Shown: piece by piece, positions 35,601 to 47,228 of the stretch
How positions within the stretch are numbered: the stretch's first letter is position 1
Layout of the letters: the number at the start of each line of letters is the position of its first letter
DNA from: Strigamia acuminata
Taxonomy: Eukaryota; Arthropoda; Chilopoda; Geophilomorpha; Linotaeniidae
DNA length: 64,000 nt
Direction of reading: 5' to 3'
Assembly: GCA_949358305.1 (NCBI GenBank)
Contig: OX442318.1
Coordinates: 14,368,517 to 14,432,516 of the forward strand
Position numbers and translations under genes: made by a program
The notes under the pieces: generated by a model
The model's input: the letters and a program-made list of their open reading frames with translations, nothing else
Database searches by the model: none
What the model was told of the DNA's origin: nothing

Positions 35601-36753
35601 ATTGATGAAATTGCAGATTGAAATTCCATCTTCAGAACCGACAATTTGAATAAAGATTAAACAAAGTTATTTCAAGTTTCATTCATTCTCGTCTCGTGGC
35701 AAATGACTAAGGCAAATTGATGTATCGTCGGCAAGTGTGCTACTCGACCAATAACTGGAATCAGCACAAGACTTTGCCAAGCCAATTACCTACCACATTA
35801 CACCCATCCCACTTTGGCACAGCACGAATTAATTATTAGTTTGGCTCTAACTTTATTATTTCAGCCTCCCTTCTTTTCTTACGGAAGCCTACTTATCCCA
35901 TACGCTTCAAAAATACATTGAAATTACATTACAATCTATTTTAAAATGCATTTGGTGTCACGAAAACACTTTTTTTTTAATTATACATTATTATAAAATG
36001 CATTACCAATACTATTATTTGTCAAATATGAATTCATTTTAAAAATGCATTTTTTTTAATTGTATAATGAAATGCTACACATTTTGAAATACCTTAAAGC
36101 GAAAAGCAATAAATTGTAATATAGATATTTGAACCATATGTTTTTACGTTTGCCTCAGCAGGGATACAGTGCATCCGTTCATTCGAGCATGTAAATTGTA
36201 CCAACTTGCACCGATATCCCGCTCTTTAGTAGCATTTGGCACGAGTGGGCGTGTCAAAAACACATGCTCGTAAATAAGCAGCGAGCATGTCCAGTGATAT
36301 AAGCCTCTTAGTACATTTAAGCACTTCCTCTCTTTTCCGATTCCCCCTAGTATTTCTGTGCAGATTATTTACTGCATGCAGGGCCAGCACCATAGGGGCT
36401 ACCCCTTCCTTGGCCTCGTGTTTAGTATGGTCTCGCGCAAATGTTGCATTTGCACTAAAAATGCATTTTCAGCCCCAGGCCTCACAAAATATGGCGCAGG
36501 GCCTGACTGCAAAGAGTACAATTTCCTGCAGTAAATAGTGGGCGTCGTAAAGTTACAATCCCAGTGGCTTAGTGATGAGGGAGCACAAGGGGCAGATGCC
36601 CCCCAGGAACCCCTACAGGGAGGCACCACAAAGATCATGAAAGCATTGCTTACTCTGCTTTTTCTCAATTAGTAGACAGTGTTAAACACACAAAAAAAAA
36701 GGTTTATTCCAAAGTAAAACAGCTGTGCGCCTTCAGTTGTGAATAACGGTAAC
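32666..36753. other. 4.1-kb non-coding stretch
   Basis: AT-rich, with (CT)n at 34590-34608, a 16-20-base T run near 35565-35580 and aaattt repeats at 35325-35349. A GC-richer patch at 36370-36640 (ggcagatgccccccaggaacccc, cagggccagcacc) looks like a decayed transposon end, but no paired terminus was found. No gene assigned. Confidence 0.45.
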
Positions 36754-37136
36754 TATACTCTGAGCCGAGACAACGTTGTCCTAACTCAGGCCATATCACT
36801 GGTGTAGTGGCACAAAAAAGTTGCCCACAACACCAGAATTGTAATCTAACTAGGCAAAACAACCGATAAAAAACTAAACCTTTGTTTACCTGCCAAAAGA
36901 AACTAACAAACTACGAGTATGCTAACATTGTTTGATTGATTAAAAGGAGAATGAGCAAATAAAATAAATATTTTATTACCAAATAAATAAAATCCATCAT
37001 TCTAATTACTTTTTACACTGAAATTCATTAAAAATAAACAGAACTACTTTTCCGCATAGTAGAGCACAATCCAGTTAGGCGTAATCCGGCTCAACCAATT
37101 GGGAAATAGGACAACGTTGTCTCGGCTCAGAGTATA
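36754..37136. mobile_element. TIR element, family A, intact-ended copy (383 bp)
   Basis: The first 30 bases (TATACTCTGAGCCGAGACAA... to 36783) are a perfect reverse complement of the last 30 (37107-37136). Ends are TA, consistent with TA target-site use by Tc1/mariner- or pogo-type transposases. The interior matches 30702-30960 plus an extra AT-rich block at about 36852-36985. Non-coding, so non-autonomous. Confidence 0.9.
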
Positions 37137-37583
37137 AGCAATAATCACGGTGACTATACTTGCTAAACAATACAAGTACTGTACTACAATGCAATGCTTG
37201 GAAAAAATATTTAAAAATTACTGAATATTTGAAAGAAAGAGAAAAAATCTGCATAAGTTAAATACATTGAGGCAACTAAGTGTCATTTCCTAACAAAGAC
37301 GGGCATTTTGATATTGTTGGATTCTGTTGCATTCATCCAATAAGTTAGTTCATTCATTCTATTGAAATTGAATAAAGCATAGTCAAAGAAGCACCTTGCA
37401 ATTTCCTCCAAATTATGTGGCACCAAACAACCTTGGTTTGAATTGATCAAAGAAATGAATTTATTGCCCAACTTCCCAACTTCCGCTCGGTTAATTCGGT
37501 CTCAACATGTGATGATAAGTCATGATTGTCTGCAATAAACAAATTGCAGTTAAGTTGTAATTTCCATTCATTTATTCCAATGT
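37137..37583. other. non-coding stretch
   Basis: AT-rich; no gene or element recognised. Confidence 0.5.
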
Positions 37584-37790
37584 GCTGGCCTCAGTGGTTA
37601 AGTGGTTAGCAATACTTCCCTCAAAGCCTGAGCACAGCAAGTTCAATTCCCCCAGAATTTGGAAACACCAATCTAAAAGCTAAACCACTCTTTAAAGAGT
37701 ACATTCACAATGTACCTAGTTAAAAGTTTGCTCTTAACAACCACCAAATAGGCAGATTTAGAAGGGAAAAAAATTGTAAAGTTCCTCCCT
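37584..37790 (+). mobile_element. tRNA-derived SINE
   Basis: A tRNA-like head has an A-box-like tggcctcagtggttaagtgg (37587-37606) and a B-box-like agttcaattcc (37640-37650) about 35 bases later, as in Ser/Leu-type tRNAs. It continues into an unrelated body and an A-rich end (gggaaaaaaattg near 37765-37778). It does not fold as an intact tRNA, so it is read as a SINE promoter, not a gene. Only one copy is in the window, so the 3' limit is approximate. Confidence 0.65.
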
Positions 37791-38440
37791 TCTTCCTTCA
37801 TCTTTGGCAACACATCAGCCCATCCCTTTCATACATTTTTAATGATAATCACTCAACTTTTTTTTCAAACTTTACCCCACTATGCTGAGAAAGGCAAACC
37901 CACGAGACCAATTTCGTGCGCACACGAATTATTGATGGCTTCGTTGTTCTGTTTGACTCAATCTCCTTCTTGTACATGGACAACCAAGATTGACTTTGTA
38001 CGTGTAATTCCGTAAACCCAACGACAAGCTACAACAGTCATTAGGTGCATTCAAAGTTTAAGTTTGAACGGCCGGCTGGAAATATTACGGAGCCTAATTT
38101 AAAAAAAAAATAATTTTTTTATCGAAAAATCATACACACCCAATTCTGTTTTTACACACATTTTTTTTACACGGTTTTCATTTAACATGGTCTAGGAAAG
38201 TAATTCAATTCTGTTTGAATATAATTTATAAATTTTGCACGGTTTTTTTTCTCAATTTTTTTCTGGAACGTATCCACCGTTTAAGAACAGAATTTTATTG
38301 GGCTGCCATCTTAATGATCAAACAAAACAGTTATTCTTCTGGATCAAGATCTTGCCCCTTAATTCTCATTGGATAATCCTTATTTCAACTTCCAACAAGT
38401 GTGAACTTACTTGCATTACCTTACTTCTACTTTTTCATTG

Positions 38441-38468
38441 TTTACTTTACTTTACTTTACTTTACTTA
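38441..38468. repeat. (TTTAC)n microsatellite
   Basis: About five copies of tttac. Confidence 0.85.
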
Positions 38469-39896
38469 CAAGTGTGAACCCACCTTAAGACCAAAAAGGC
38501 AAAAACAATATACGAATTCATCAATTGGCCAGTTTTTGATAAAATGAAAATAAAAACAAACTTTTGACTTTCTAGATAATCACATTAGATATTTTAGAAA
38601 GAAAAAAAATAGATTTCATATAATATTGAAATCCTCCATGACATCAGGCATGCAATTTTCTGTCCCAAGGCATTTCGAGCTTTAAAGCAAGTTAAGCTTC
38701 TCTGCATTTCTCGAAAAAGCTCTTCTGCTTCCATGTGCTAGTATATGCGACGTAATGCCATCTGCAAACACCAGACAGCGTACAAGTTGCTGCGTGCACA
38801 TTTTGATTGAGCATGCTCAGTTGTGTTATCAATAAAACCTAGTTAGAATTCCTAAAGTAGGTATACGTGTACGCAAATGAAATTCATCACCATTTTGAGA
38901 TGTCCGCTTAGATCCAGATTGGTTGCCTCCATTTTGTTTTGTGATTTTGCGATTTTGCATTTTTCCAATTTTCGCAATAACGCGCATGATTGGTGGATAA
39001 ATCCAAAAATAAAAAAATGTCAAAATTGCACAATTACGAAACAGACTATTAATGAGCAGATCTTACCGAACCTGGCAATTTACTCATTAATTAGACAATT
39101 TAGAGTAGTGTGACACGGCTTGTGTGAAGGAATGCACATCAGGATCTTTTTAGTGCCGGTGAAACCATTGAAAGCCAGACACCTAAAAGAATGCGGTAAT
39201 CACGCATTCTAGGCCAGAAATTTCAGCAGCACGAAATACGTTACATTCGAATTTCCAACTTTAACTCGCGTGCGGTGGAAATGGAAACAAAGCATTTATG
39301 ATTGCTAATTTAGTACATTCTTCTCTCTTTTTTTACTGCTTTGGATAAAATGAGAGAAATTTAATCACTTCAGCTGATTTTGATGGTGCAGTTTCATTTA
39401 GTTTGCTCGCGGAGCATTTGGAAGAAAGAAAGAAAACATGAGAGCATTAAAGTTGAATTCCATGTCGAATAAACATATCACAATTACTGTATTGTCAGAA
39501 ACACACAAAAAAAAAAAACTTCTGCTTTTAACGCGCAGAAAAACAATGAAACATTTAATCAATATCGCGGTATGTTGAATCAAATTCCACTCTGCTGCTC
39601 GGGAGAAGTTGCCGACATAGAAATACTTTACGCAAACTATCGGCTATTGCAACTGCCTGAACCTTTCTCACGAGGATTTTGAATCTTTGAAATTACTTAA
39701 ATAGCCTACATCTAACCACTCAATCTTGTAAATGAGCTTTTAATTTTTTTCCACAATTAAGGTAAAATATAACAAAAGCGTACATTTGCATAAATTCACC
39801 TTATGCAAATTGTGTAATCACTATAAATTTTGTCTTTGTAGATTACGAGTCTTTAAACGACTTAAAGGAGTTTATTCATTATACCTGCTGTAGAAC

Positions 39897-39930
39897 AATA
39901 AAAATAAATAAATAAATAAATAAATAAAAA
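39897..39930. repeat. (AAAT)n microsatellite
   Basis: About eight copies of aaat/ataa, uninterrupted. Confidence 0.85.
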
Positions 39931-40020
39931 TTACTCTTTGTATTACATAAACTCAATTCTCTGTCTAAAATAGCAACTAGTTGAACTATTCCTTACCAAA
40001 TCTGTCACATTAAACATATC

Positions 40021-40754
40021 AGAGAGTTTGCGAACATGCCTTTTTCGTTATAAAATTGGTTCTTATTATCTTATAAGGTTTTATGAGGTTACGAACTTGG
40101 TTGCCGCAAGTTTCCTTGTAACCTTACGTTATATGTTCTTAAACTAGTAATTTTGATCACAAGATCACATGATCACATGATCAAAACAACATGGATAGAG
40201 TAAGACTGAAACTCTTGTAAGCTCTCTCCATAGGACGATACCCAATGTTATAAGCTGTGTGACTGTGAAGCATTGCATTTCAACAGGATTTCAATAATAT
40301 AGCCAACAAAAGTAGCAATTTAGTTTATCACACTATGATTGTTTAAACCGCTACTAGATTTCAACAATTCTAATGTTTATTACAAGCTGATTGTTCAAGC
40401 AAAGTTGTGAGGTAGAAAAAAAATTATTGGCAGCCATTTTGAGAAATCATAAAGAAACGACATCTGATTGGCTGCCTTATTTTATAAGATACCAGAGCTG
40501 GACTGGATACAAATTTGGTACCGGGAAATCTGGATGGGTCGGGCCACAGGGACAGGCTATGGTGGGCCCGTTACGGGCTACCAGGCCACAGGCCACCGGG
40601 AAATTCCCGGTAGCCCGCCGGGCCAGTTCAGCACTGTAAGATACTCTCATAAAAATCCATTTTCCTTATGCTTACAGTCCATCCATGCTTATGATGCCAT
40701 AAGGTTATAAGGATGGCCATTTATAAGAGAAAAAGGCATGTCCGCAAACTCTCT
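40021..40754. mobile_element. TIR element (734 bp) carrying a nested MITE
   Basis: Left end agagagtttgcgaacatgcc (40021-40040) followed by tttttcgttataa; the right end read in reverse gives agagagtttgcggacatgcc followed by tttttctcttataa. The arms are about 33 bases with one substitution, a 1-2-base indel and an end mismatch. No open frame for a transposase. A separate hAT-like MITE lies inside at 40493-40636, so the host element was present first. Flanking duplications were not clear. Confidence 0.8.
40493..40636. mobile_element. hAT-like MITE (144 bp) with 8-bp TSD
   Basis: Ends are CAGAGCTGGACTGG (left) and, read in reverse, CAGTGCTGAACTGG (right). They are flanked by a perfect 8-bp direct duplication TAAGATAC at 40485-40492 and 40637-40644, the length made by hAT transposases. 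The interior is GC-rich (gggcc-rich) against AT-rich surroundings and contains further inverted matches (accgggaaat / attcccggt). No coding capacity. Confidence 0.92.
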
Positions 40755-43700
40755 AATGTATTTGGATTGTATTTTTTACACTCAGTCGGTGACGATTGTG
40801 AGATATTAAGCCCTGGAAGCCACAATCAGTAGTACTGACTGAGGACTTTCTCAAGGACCCACCCTTATCAGTGACCCTTACGCTTACATTCATGTGAAAG
40901 CGTTAGAACTCTCAGTTGGAGACGGGCAGCAGATGTTCTTGCCATAGAAACAGTACCTTAAACACACAAGAATAAGAAACAACTGGAAGTCACAGCTTGT
41001 CAACAATTACAAGCACTGCCCAGACCGAATGCTGCTTAACTTCTGTATCCTGTTGGGAACAGGAAATAAAATACCCAGCTGTAAAGCGGTAAAGTTAAGA
41101 ATGATCTGGCCTGACAAAAAAAAACTGATTTCAAGAAGTTTGACCCCTTACATTTGCTTCTGATCAAAAAAGTTGTTCTGCCTGTAGTTGATCGCTCCAG
41201 AGCAGCATACCGCACTGCAGTCTGTGTCCTAATGTTTTTCTACCAAGGTTAGTAGAGCTCCGAGCAATTAGTTTGACATAAAAGCAATAGTTGAACAATC
41301 ACGCCAGAAGAAACTTACAAGTTTCCCATTGGCATATGAACAACAGAGGAAAACTAATATCTGCTACAACAATCTTAATAGTGATGTCAAAGTCACAGGC
41401 TAAAGAGTTACTTGTGTTTCCCCAAGACGACTTCGTGTCACATACACTAGAAAAGTAATGGCGGCAATAACTTTTAGTGTCAACTGTCAACCCCTAGTTC
41501 ATGCCAAGAGTTATCACTTGTCTAATCCGGAGATTATTCCGCATGGAAAACGTGTGCACAATTCAAGTAGTTTCGATTCTTTCAAACCATACATTTTTAA
41601 CGCCGCTACATTCACAGTTAAAGCGAGTAGTCAGCAATTCCGAACAACTTTGCTGCATTTCTCGAACAACTAGAATCTCAAACGACAACTTCAATTTATG
41701 TCGAAATAAAATGAAGTGGCTGTTATAAATAAAAGACTACAGTATGTAGGTGACTTGCCTAGTGATAGTGATGTGACAAAAAAGTCGCGAGACTATAAAA
41801 TCAGCTGTTCTCGATCGGCTATTGCGGATTTAAAATAATTGTGTTTACCTTCGCGACTACAATTCAAGGTCGATTCTTAATCATAGTGGTGGACAAGAAC
41901 GGTGTTTCCTGATCTGAGATTCGTATCGATGTCAGCTTTTTGACGGAGTAAACGATCCAAAGGTCCAACTCGATTGAAATTGTAGAATGGGTAAAAAAAA
42001 TCGTGACTATCCATAACCAAACCAGCTGTAATTTACTCAGTTTGTGCTTGCAGAATTACAACATCAGACCGAAATTAAATCCACCGCACAAAAGTTTGAG
42101 AAGTTGCAAAAATATAAATTACATTTTTCTTTTCGTGTCTATTGTTATGTACAAAGTTTTGTGAACCAAAGGCGCTTATAGCTGCCAGAAATACAAAAGG
42201 TGTAGATCAAAGAGTTATTCGAAGTACTGTATTCACATTCAGCAAAATAGTATAAAAGTAATCTAAACCCCTTCATAAGACGCACCTGATTGTAAAGTGA
42301 ACCCCGTTTTTAGAGATGCAAATATGGGAGCAAAAGTGCGCCTTAGAATCGAAGAAGTTCGATGCTTACAAAAGAGATTTAAAAAAATGTAAACAGTGGC
42401 TGGAAACAAACAAAAATAACCAATGTTAACACCTGTCCCAGTAATTCATTCATAAAGTGGCACTTGCAAGTAAATTACAACAAAATATAAATTTTAATAC
42501 ATATAAATATCAAGTGAGAAAATCCGGGCAATGAAAAAACCACAAGAACTCAAATCTAAGAACACAACAGAGTGGGAAGATACAGCGTACTTGTACATAT
42601 GAGACCGAAAATCAATAGAAAGTCCAAGAAACAATAATAGTACGAGTCCCGACAAGCAGGGGAAACATCCGAGAAATGTAAGAAAAAGCCAAGCCGAGCT
42701 ACACTCATGAGCATCGGGTCCTCAAACAAGTCAATAAAATGTATATCTTCGCATAAAACTCATGTAAAATTAGCCGGCTATTACATCAAATTGCTGCTCT
42801 CGGCGGCAACTACAATTCAAAGATGGTCGCTAATCTTAATTGTGTAAATACGGTATTTGTGGCGTGGTCACGTGCAACGACAATCTGCTGGAGAAAAGTG
42901 CAAGCACTATAGCAAAAACATATCAAGACGTGACCAGCAACATTTGCCGGTCATTCGCTGAAGCCAGAAATGAACTTGAATTTCAACTTAACCCCGTCCT
43001 AAGCTGACTATTCGCTGTTTCATTTGCAGGCCAAACCTGCGAGCTATTCACCAATCGAATCACATCTGGCAATAGTCCTGAAGGCCGTGGGTTCAACCTA
43101 TTATTCGTCATCGCTCACTGTCTTGGAGAAAGCAAAGCAGAATAAATGAGTCTAGGCCAAGCGACTGCTGCTTGCAGCTTTTTTGCAAAGGCTTCTGGGA
43201 AAGGATAAGTCTCGCTGCTGATGCATCAGTGGGAATTTACCCGGTAGAGTTTACAAGAGAAAAAATATAAATAACATCCATGACAGTGTCTCTCTCGTAG
43301 CTTGACGAGCCGAGGGAAACGAATGGATGTACAAACACAAATTCTTCAATTGAATCAGAGAGGAAAATGTAAAGTCAAACAAAAAATGGAATTTGCCAAT
43401 CTAAACCTCCGCTTCAAAATGTTTTCACATAAAAATATACTGTACACATTTTTGTCAATTATGAATAATTCAGAATTCATAAACATTTGCATTGTGCAGT
43501 AATCCGATTAAAAACTAATGAAACACGCCACTATTTCAACAAATTAGCATACTGCATTTGTCAACTTTAAATTTGTTTAAAACACACTGTTTTTTAATTA
43601 AGCACACCAAAGTTCCATTTTGCAATAAAAGCCTATTTATTGTGATTGTCCAGCTGGCCAAGGGGTTCCCGTGGGGTCACACTACATGTAGGAAGCCCCG

Positions 43701-43914
43701 GACCCTGATGTCTATGTACCAAAACATTGAGACAACTTAGGAATTCTCTGCTACCGGTATTGCTTTTAACATGGGGCTTAATTTCGTTGTTACCAGCTCA
43801 TATACGATTTGTAACCCCAAACAGCCTATCCAAAATATTCTCTTTTTCAAAAAATGTCACTACCGGTATTTTGTTTTAGAGTAAAACTATTCATACCAAA
43901 TTTGGGATTTAAAC
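40755..43914. other. non-coding stretch
   Basis: AT-rich; no convincing gene. A fragment at about 42270-42350 (aagacgcacctg...ccccgtttttagagatg...gcgccttagaatcgaag) resembles the element at 55845-56030. Two short copies of cggcaactacaattcaa-like sequence (41850, 42810) suggest another dispersed repeat. Confidence 0.45.
42268..42352. repeat. partial copy of the 55.8-kb TIR family
   Basis: Shares aagacgcacc, cccgtttttagagatg and the closing ccttagaatcgaag with 55845-56030 and 51463-51530. The outer left end has diverged. Confidence 0.6.
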
Positions 43915-45233
43915 AATAAGGGGTTTCATTAAATGAGCGATTAGTTGATTACTTTGATTACTTTGATTAGTCGATTACTTGATGTGTCATGTGACTGGAT
44001 TCAACCAATCCCGAGAATAATCATTTCATCAAATAAGCAACTTATACCCGTCCGCACTACATAAGCTAGTTGTAACTTGAGCTAGCTTAACTCAAGCTAG
44101 ACTAGCCTAGCCTATGGTGCTGAGCCAGACCATTCGCACTACTAGCATATTTTAAGGTTTATCCAGACACTACTCAACAATAAGTCCATACATTACTAAG
44201 AATAGTTAATGCAAACAAATTAAATTTTATTTTATTAATTTTTTTATTTTATTTAATTATGGAATCTGCAATTTAAAAAATCAAATAAAAATTGTGCATA
44301 TTCACTTAAATTCAGAAGCAAAATTATTTACAGAGTATTTATTCATTATTCTCCATGTGGTTGACATGGTAGCCATGATGGTTTGTCCTGCAAGGGGAAT
44401 GCATTCTGGGTAGCATTACATCACAAGCTAGTAAAGCTGTAGCTTACAACTAGCTAATCTAGTTCCCAAAACTAGATTATTTTTTCACCACCCTGGTGTT
44501 GTATTCGAATACAACACCATGGTGTTGTATTCGTCAAATGACATGTAACTTTGCAAAAAAAGAAAAATTGTTAATATGTGTTAAATGTGTATGTTAAATA
44601 TGATAAATATCCACGTTTCGTGCACGTTTCGGTTGCGTTTTGGAAGCGTACACTGTACGTCTTTCATATGTTTCTAAAAATTCGAATATAACACATGGTG
44701 TTGTATTCGAATATAACACCATGGTGTTATAGCTGAAGTGGTGTTATATTCGAATTTTTGCTCAATGTTTACAAACTTGCGATTTTGAGCAAAACTCGAA
44801 TACAACACCATGGTGTTATATTCGGGGGAAGACGGTAGTTGTGTTCGCACTACATTTAAACAACTAAGCAACTAATCAAGTAATCACCCCAAACCATGAT
44901 TTTCTGCTGACTTGGGCCGATTATACCGGTAAGTGCTCTCTCAACTGAAACCAACATGGCGGCGCCAGATCCGCTTAAACTACGCAAGGTCATAATATAA
45001 CAAAGTCTGCTCAGTTAAGGTTAAACTGAACACATGAAACGAGTTAGGTAGTTGCAATTATTATTTGTAGGAACTTTTTTTAAACAATTGCAGCGTATTT
45101 AGGTTACAATTTAAACCATCGGAGCAAAAATCACATAATCAGATTTTTGTTAGGCCCTCAATAATTGAGTGATTATGATTATTGTAATAATCAACTAACC
45201 ACAATAATCGCTCATTTAATGAAACCCCTTATT
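43915..45233. mobile_element. TIR element (1319 bp), non-autonomous
   Basis: The first 29 bases (aataaggggtttcattaaat... to 43943) are a perfect reverse complement of 45205-45233. Subterminal repeats (gattacttt, gattagt) occur on the left. The interior has no transposase frame but contains an array of CCATGG-centred palindromes (44494-44826) and ctagctt/aagctag inverted words (44060-44110, 44425-44475). It is therefore a composite or nested element. Target duplication unclear. Confidence 0.85.
44494..44826. repeat. alternating palindromic 14-bp half-units
   Basis: The half-unit TGGTGTTGTATTCG and its reverse complement alternate. At 44494-44533 three half-units give two overlapping perfect palindromes of 26 and 28 bases. 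Further runs at about 44687-44760 and 44793-44826 use variants (ggtgttatattcg). Most junctions contain CCATGG or TTCGAA. Confidence 0.85.
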
Positions 45234-46725
45234 ATTTTATGTTTTCTGGTGGTAAAGTTGCAGAGCATCATTTGTTGAGTACAAAAACGTTATAAAAGCA
45301 AAGTAAAGTTCCATTATTAACAAATAAAAAATAAGAAAATACTTTCCACAATAAATGATCTTTCACTAGTAATAAATGTTCATTTTTTTTAATGTAATAA
45401 AATTGTCTAAAATTGCTTTCATCCTCAGATTTTGTATACCGTATTTTTCTACCTGACCTCCTCTTAGTTTTGAACTTGCACTAATTTTATTTACAAGTAT
45501 GATATCATCAGTAGTAAATCGATTACAAGCAAACAAACAGTAATAAACGCATGCTGTTTGTCGTTTGACCTTATTCACAAGCTTGAATGGGCATTAAACT
45601 CATTGAATTCATTGAACAGATGAAAACTGATATTTCAGGCTAAATCAACACTTGTAAAGCAGCAACATTTCTATTCCCCTAACAACTGCGATTGAGTTCA
45701 GTGAATTTAGTAATCAATAGACAAATTTATGCATCGATTGTTTGTGAAATATTTTCATAGTCGAAAAGAAAATAACTAGAAATGTTCTCAAGACATTTTG
45801 TAGCTAATCAGGAGGAAAGCATTTGTAATGACGTCATTTCTTTAAGCCAATCACAATAGCAGCTTTCCTGCTACTAAATACTTTATTTCTACGTTCATAC
45901 ATGTCAACACTGCAGCAAATAAGTTCCATCTACTCTATGGCAAGGCCAGCTTTTTAATTAATTTTTAAGCCAACATTGTCTTCCCTTTTTTCGTTTAAGC
46001 TTAATTTCCAGATAATATCACACGCTGAATTGGCCTCTTTTTATACAAGATCCATACAACCCTAAAAGAGTTTGAGCTGCATTAATTCCAAGCTATCTCA
46101 AATAAACTAGCAATTGTTCATCACATCCATTGTTTGTTTGTTTGTTTGTTAGTGAAACAAAAGGTGCAGTCAACACTACTTGTCTTTATTGCTCTTTCTG
46201 CTTTCCACTTGACTAAAACGCAACGTTTTAATTCGATATTAGCGCCAAACTACACGTCATTTCCTCTCAAAATGGCTGTAAACTGAAAGAAGGAAAAGTA
46301 AATCTATTTCCATTTCTATCATTTCTGCCATTTCTACCATGTGATTCTTCTCAACACAGATTATGTTCGGAAAATAATCACAGTAGTGATCGGTCGTGAC
46401 GACGCCATTTTTTATCTCCATCCTCTTGTGGAGAAAATGATGAATTCGTAGAACTATTTCTTGATTCTGCATTTGTAAACATGATGTAATGACTGCGAAC
46501 CGGTCAATAGTCGATGAGAACTCTTCAAAAATATTTGTAAATAAACATTAAGCTGATCATCATCCTTCTGACAGACGAACGGAAAATCTCTTCCGCCTTG
46601 AATTTTAAATTAGAAATCAAAACTCCTTAAGAGATCATCTGATTTCAATTATCCCATAAAATTCCACATGGCAGCTGTCGAGTTTGGCGACACAATAAAT
46701 CATTCAAAACAAATCCACATATAAC
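45234..46725. other. non-coding stretch
   Basis: AT-rich. TGACGTCA at 45829-45836 is followed by ccaatcac at 45848. (TTTG)n lies at 46130-46150. Minus-strand frames (71 codons at 46257-46472) are repetitive and not gene-like. Confidence 0.45.
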
Positions 46726-47228
46726 TAGGGTTGCACCGAATATTCGGTTTACATTCGGCATATTCGGCCAAAAAACCGAATATTCTGTAATTGGCCAAAT
46801 ACATAATAATGTTTAAGTTGGACAAATTTGCATTTTTCAATGCAAGTTTTTGACTTCTAATTAGAGTGAATGCTAATAATTTTCACCTTATAAATTGCAT
46901 TTTACCAGCTAACTTGAAATTTTAAAATTAAATAAATAAATAAAAAATTAAATACTTGGGTAAAAATTGCATTTCTACTAAAAAACTTACAATATTTTTG
47001 TGAAAACTTCATTTTTGACGTGAAACATGGCGATTGCTTTTTTTGTGGTAAAAATTGGTTTTTTGATAATTGCTTTTATCAACAGTAGGAATTGGGTTTT
47101 CGACATGAAAATAGCATGTTTAACTTGGAGATTGCTTTATTCGGCTCGGGAATTGCTTTTTACAATATCAAATAGTTTTTAAAATTATTATTTGGTTATT
47201 CGACCTTTTTGGTATTCGGTGCAACCCA
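46726..47228. mobile_element. hAT-like non-autonomous element (~500 bp)
   Basis: Left end AGGGTTGCACCGAATATTCG (46727-46746); right end read in reverse GGGTTGCACCGAATACC. This terminus wording is common in animal hAT elements. The interior consists of degenerate short units around attgctttt and aaattgcattt, with no transposase frame. A clear 8-bp duplication was not found, so the ends may have decayed. Confidence 0.8.

Larger units (their letters stand above)
37791..40020. other. non-coding stretch
   Basis: Holds (TTTAC)n at 38441-38468, (AAAT)n at 39897-39930 and many A/T runs. No gene or complete element recognised. Confidence 0.5.

Noticed and set aside
36399-36668. 89-codon minus frame in a GC-richer patch
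   Set aside because: It appears to be decayed transposon-like sequence; no protein family or splice signals.
37584-37655. A functional tRNA gene
   Set aside because: A- and B-box-like words are present but the sequence does not close an acceptor stem, so it is read as a SINE head.
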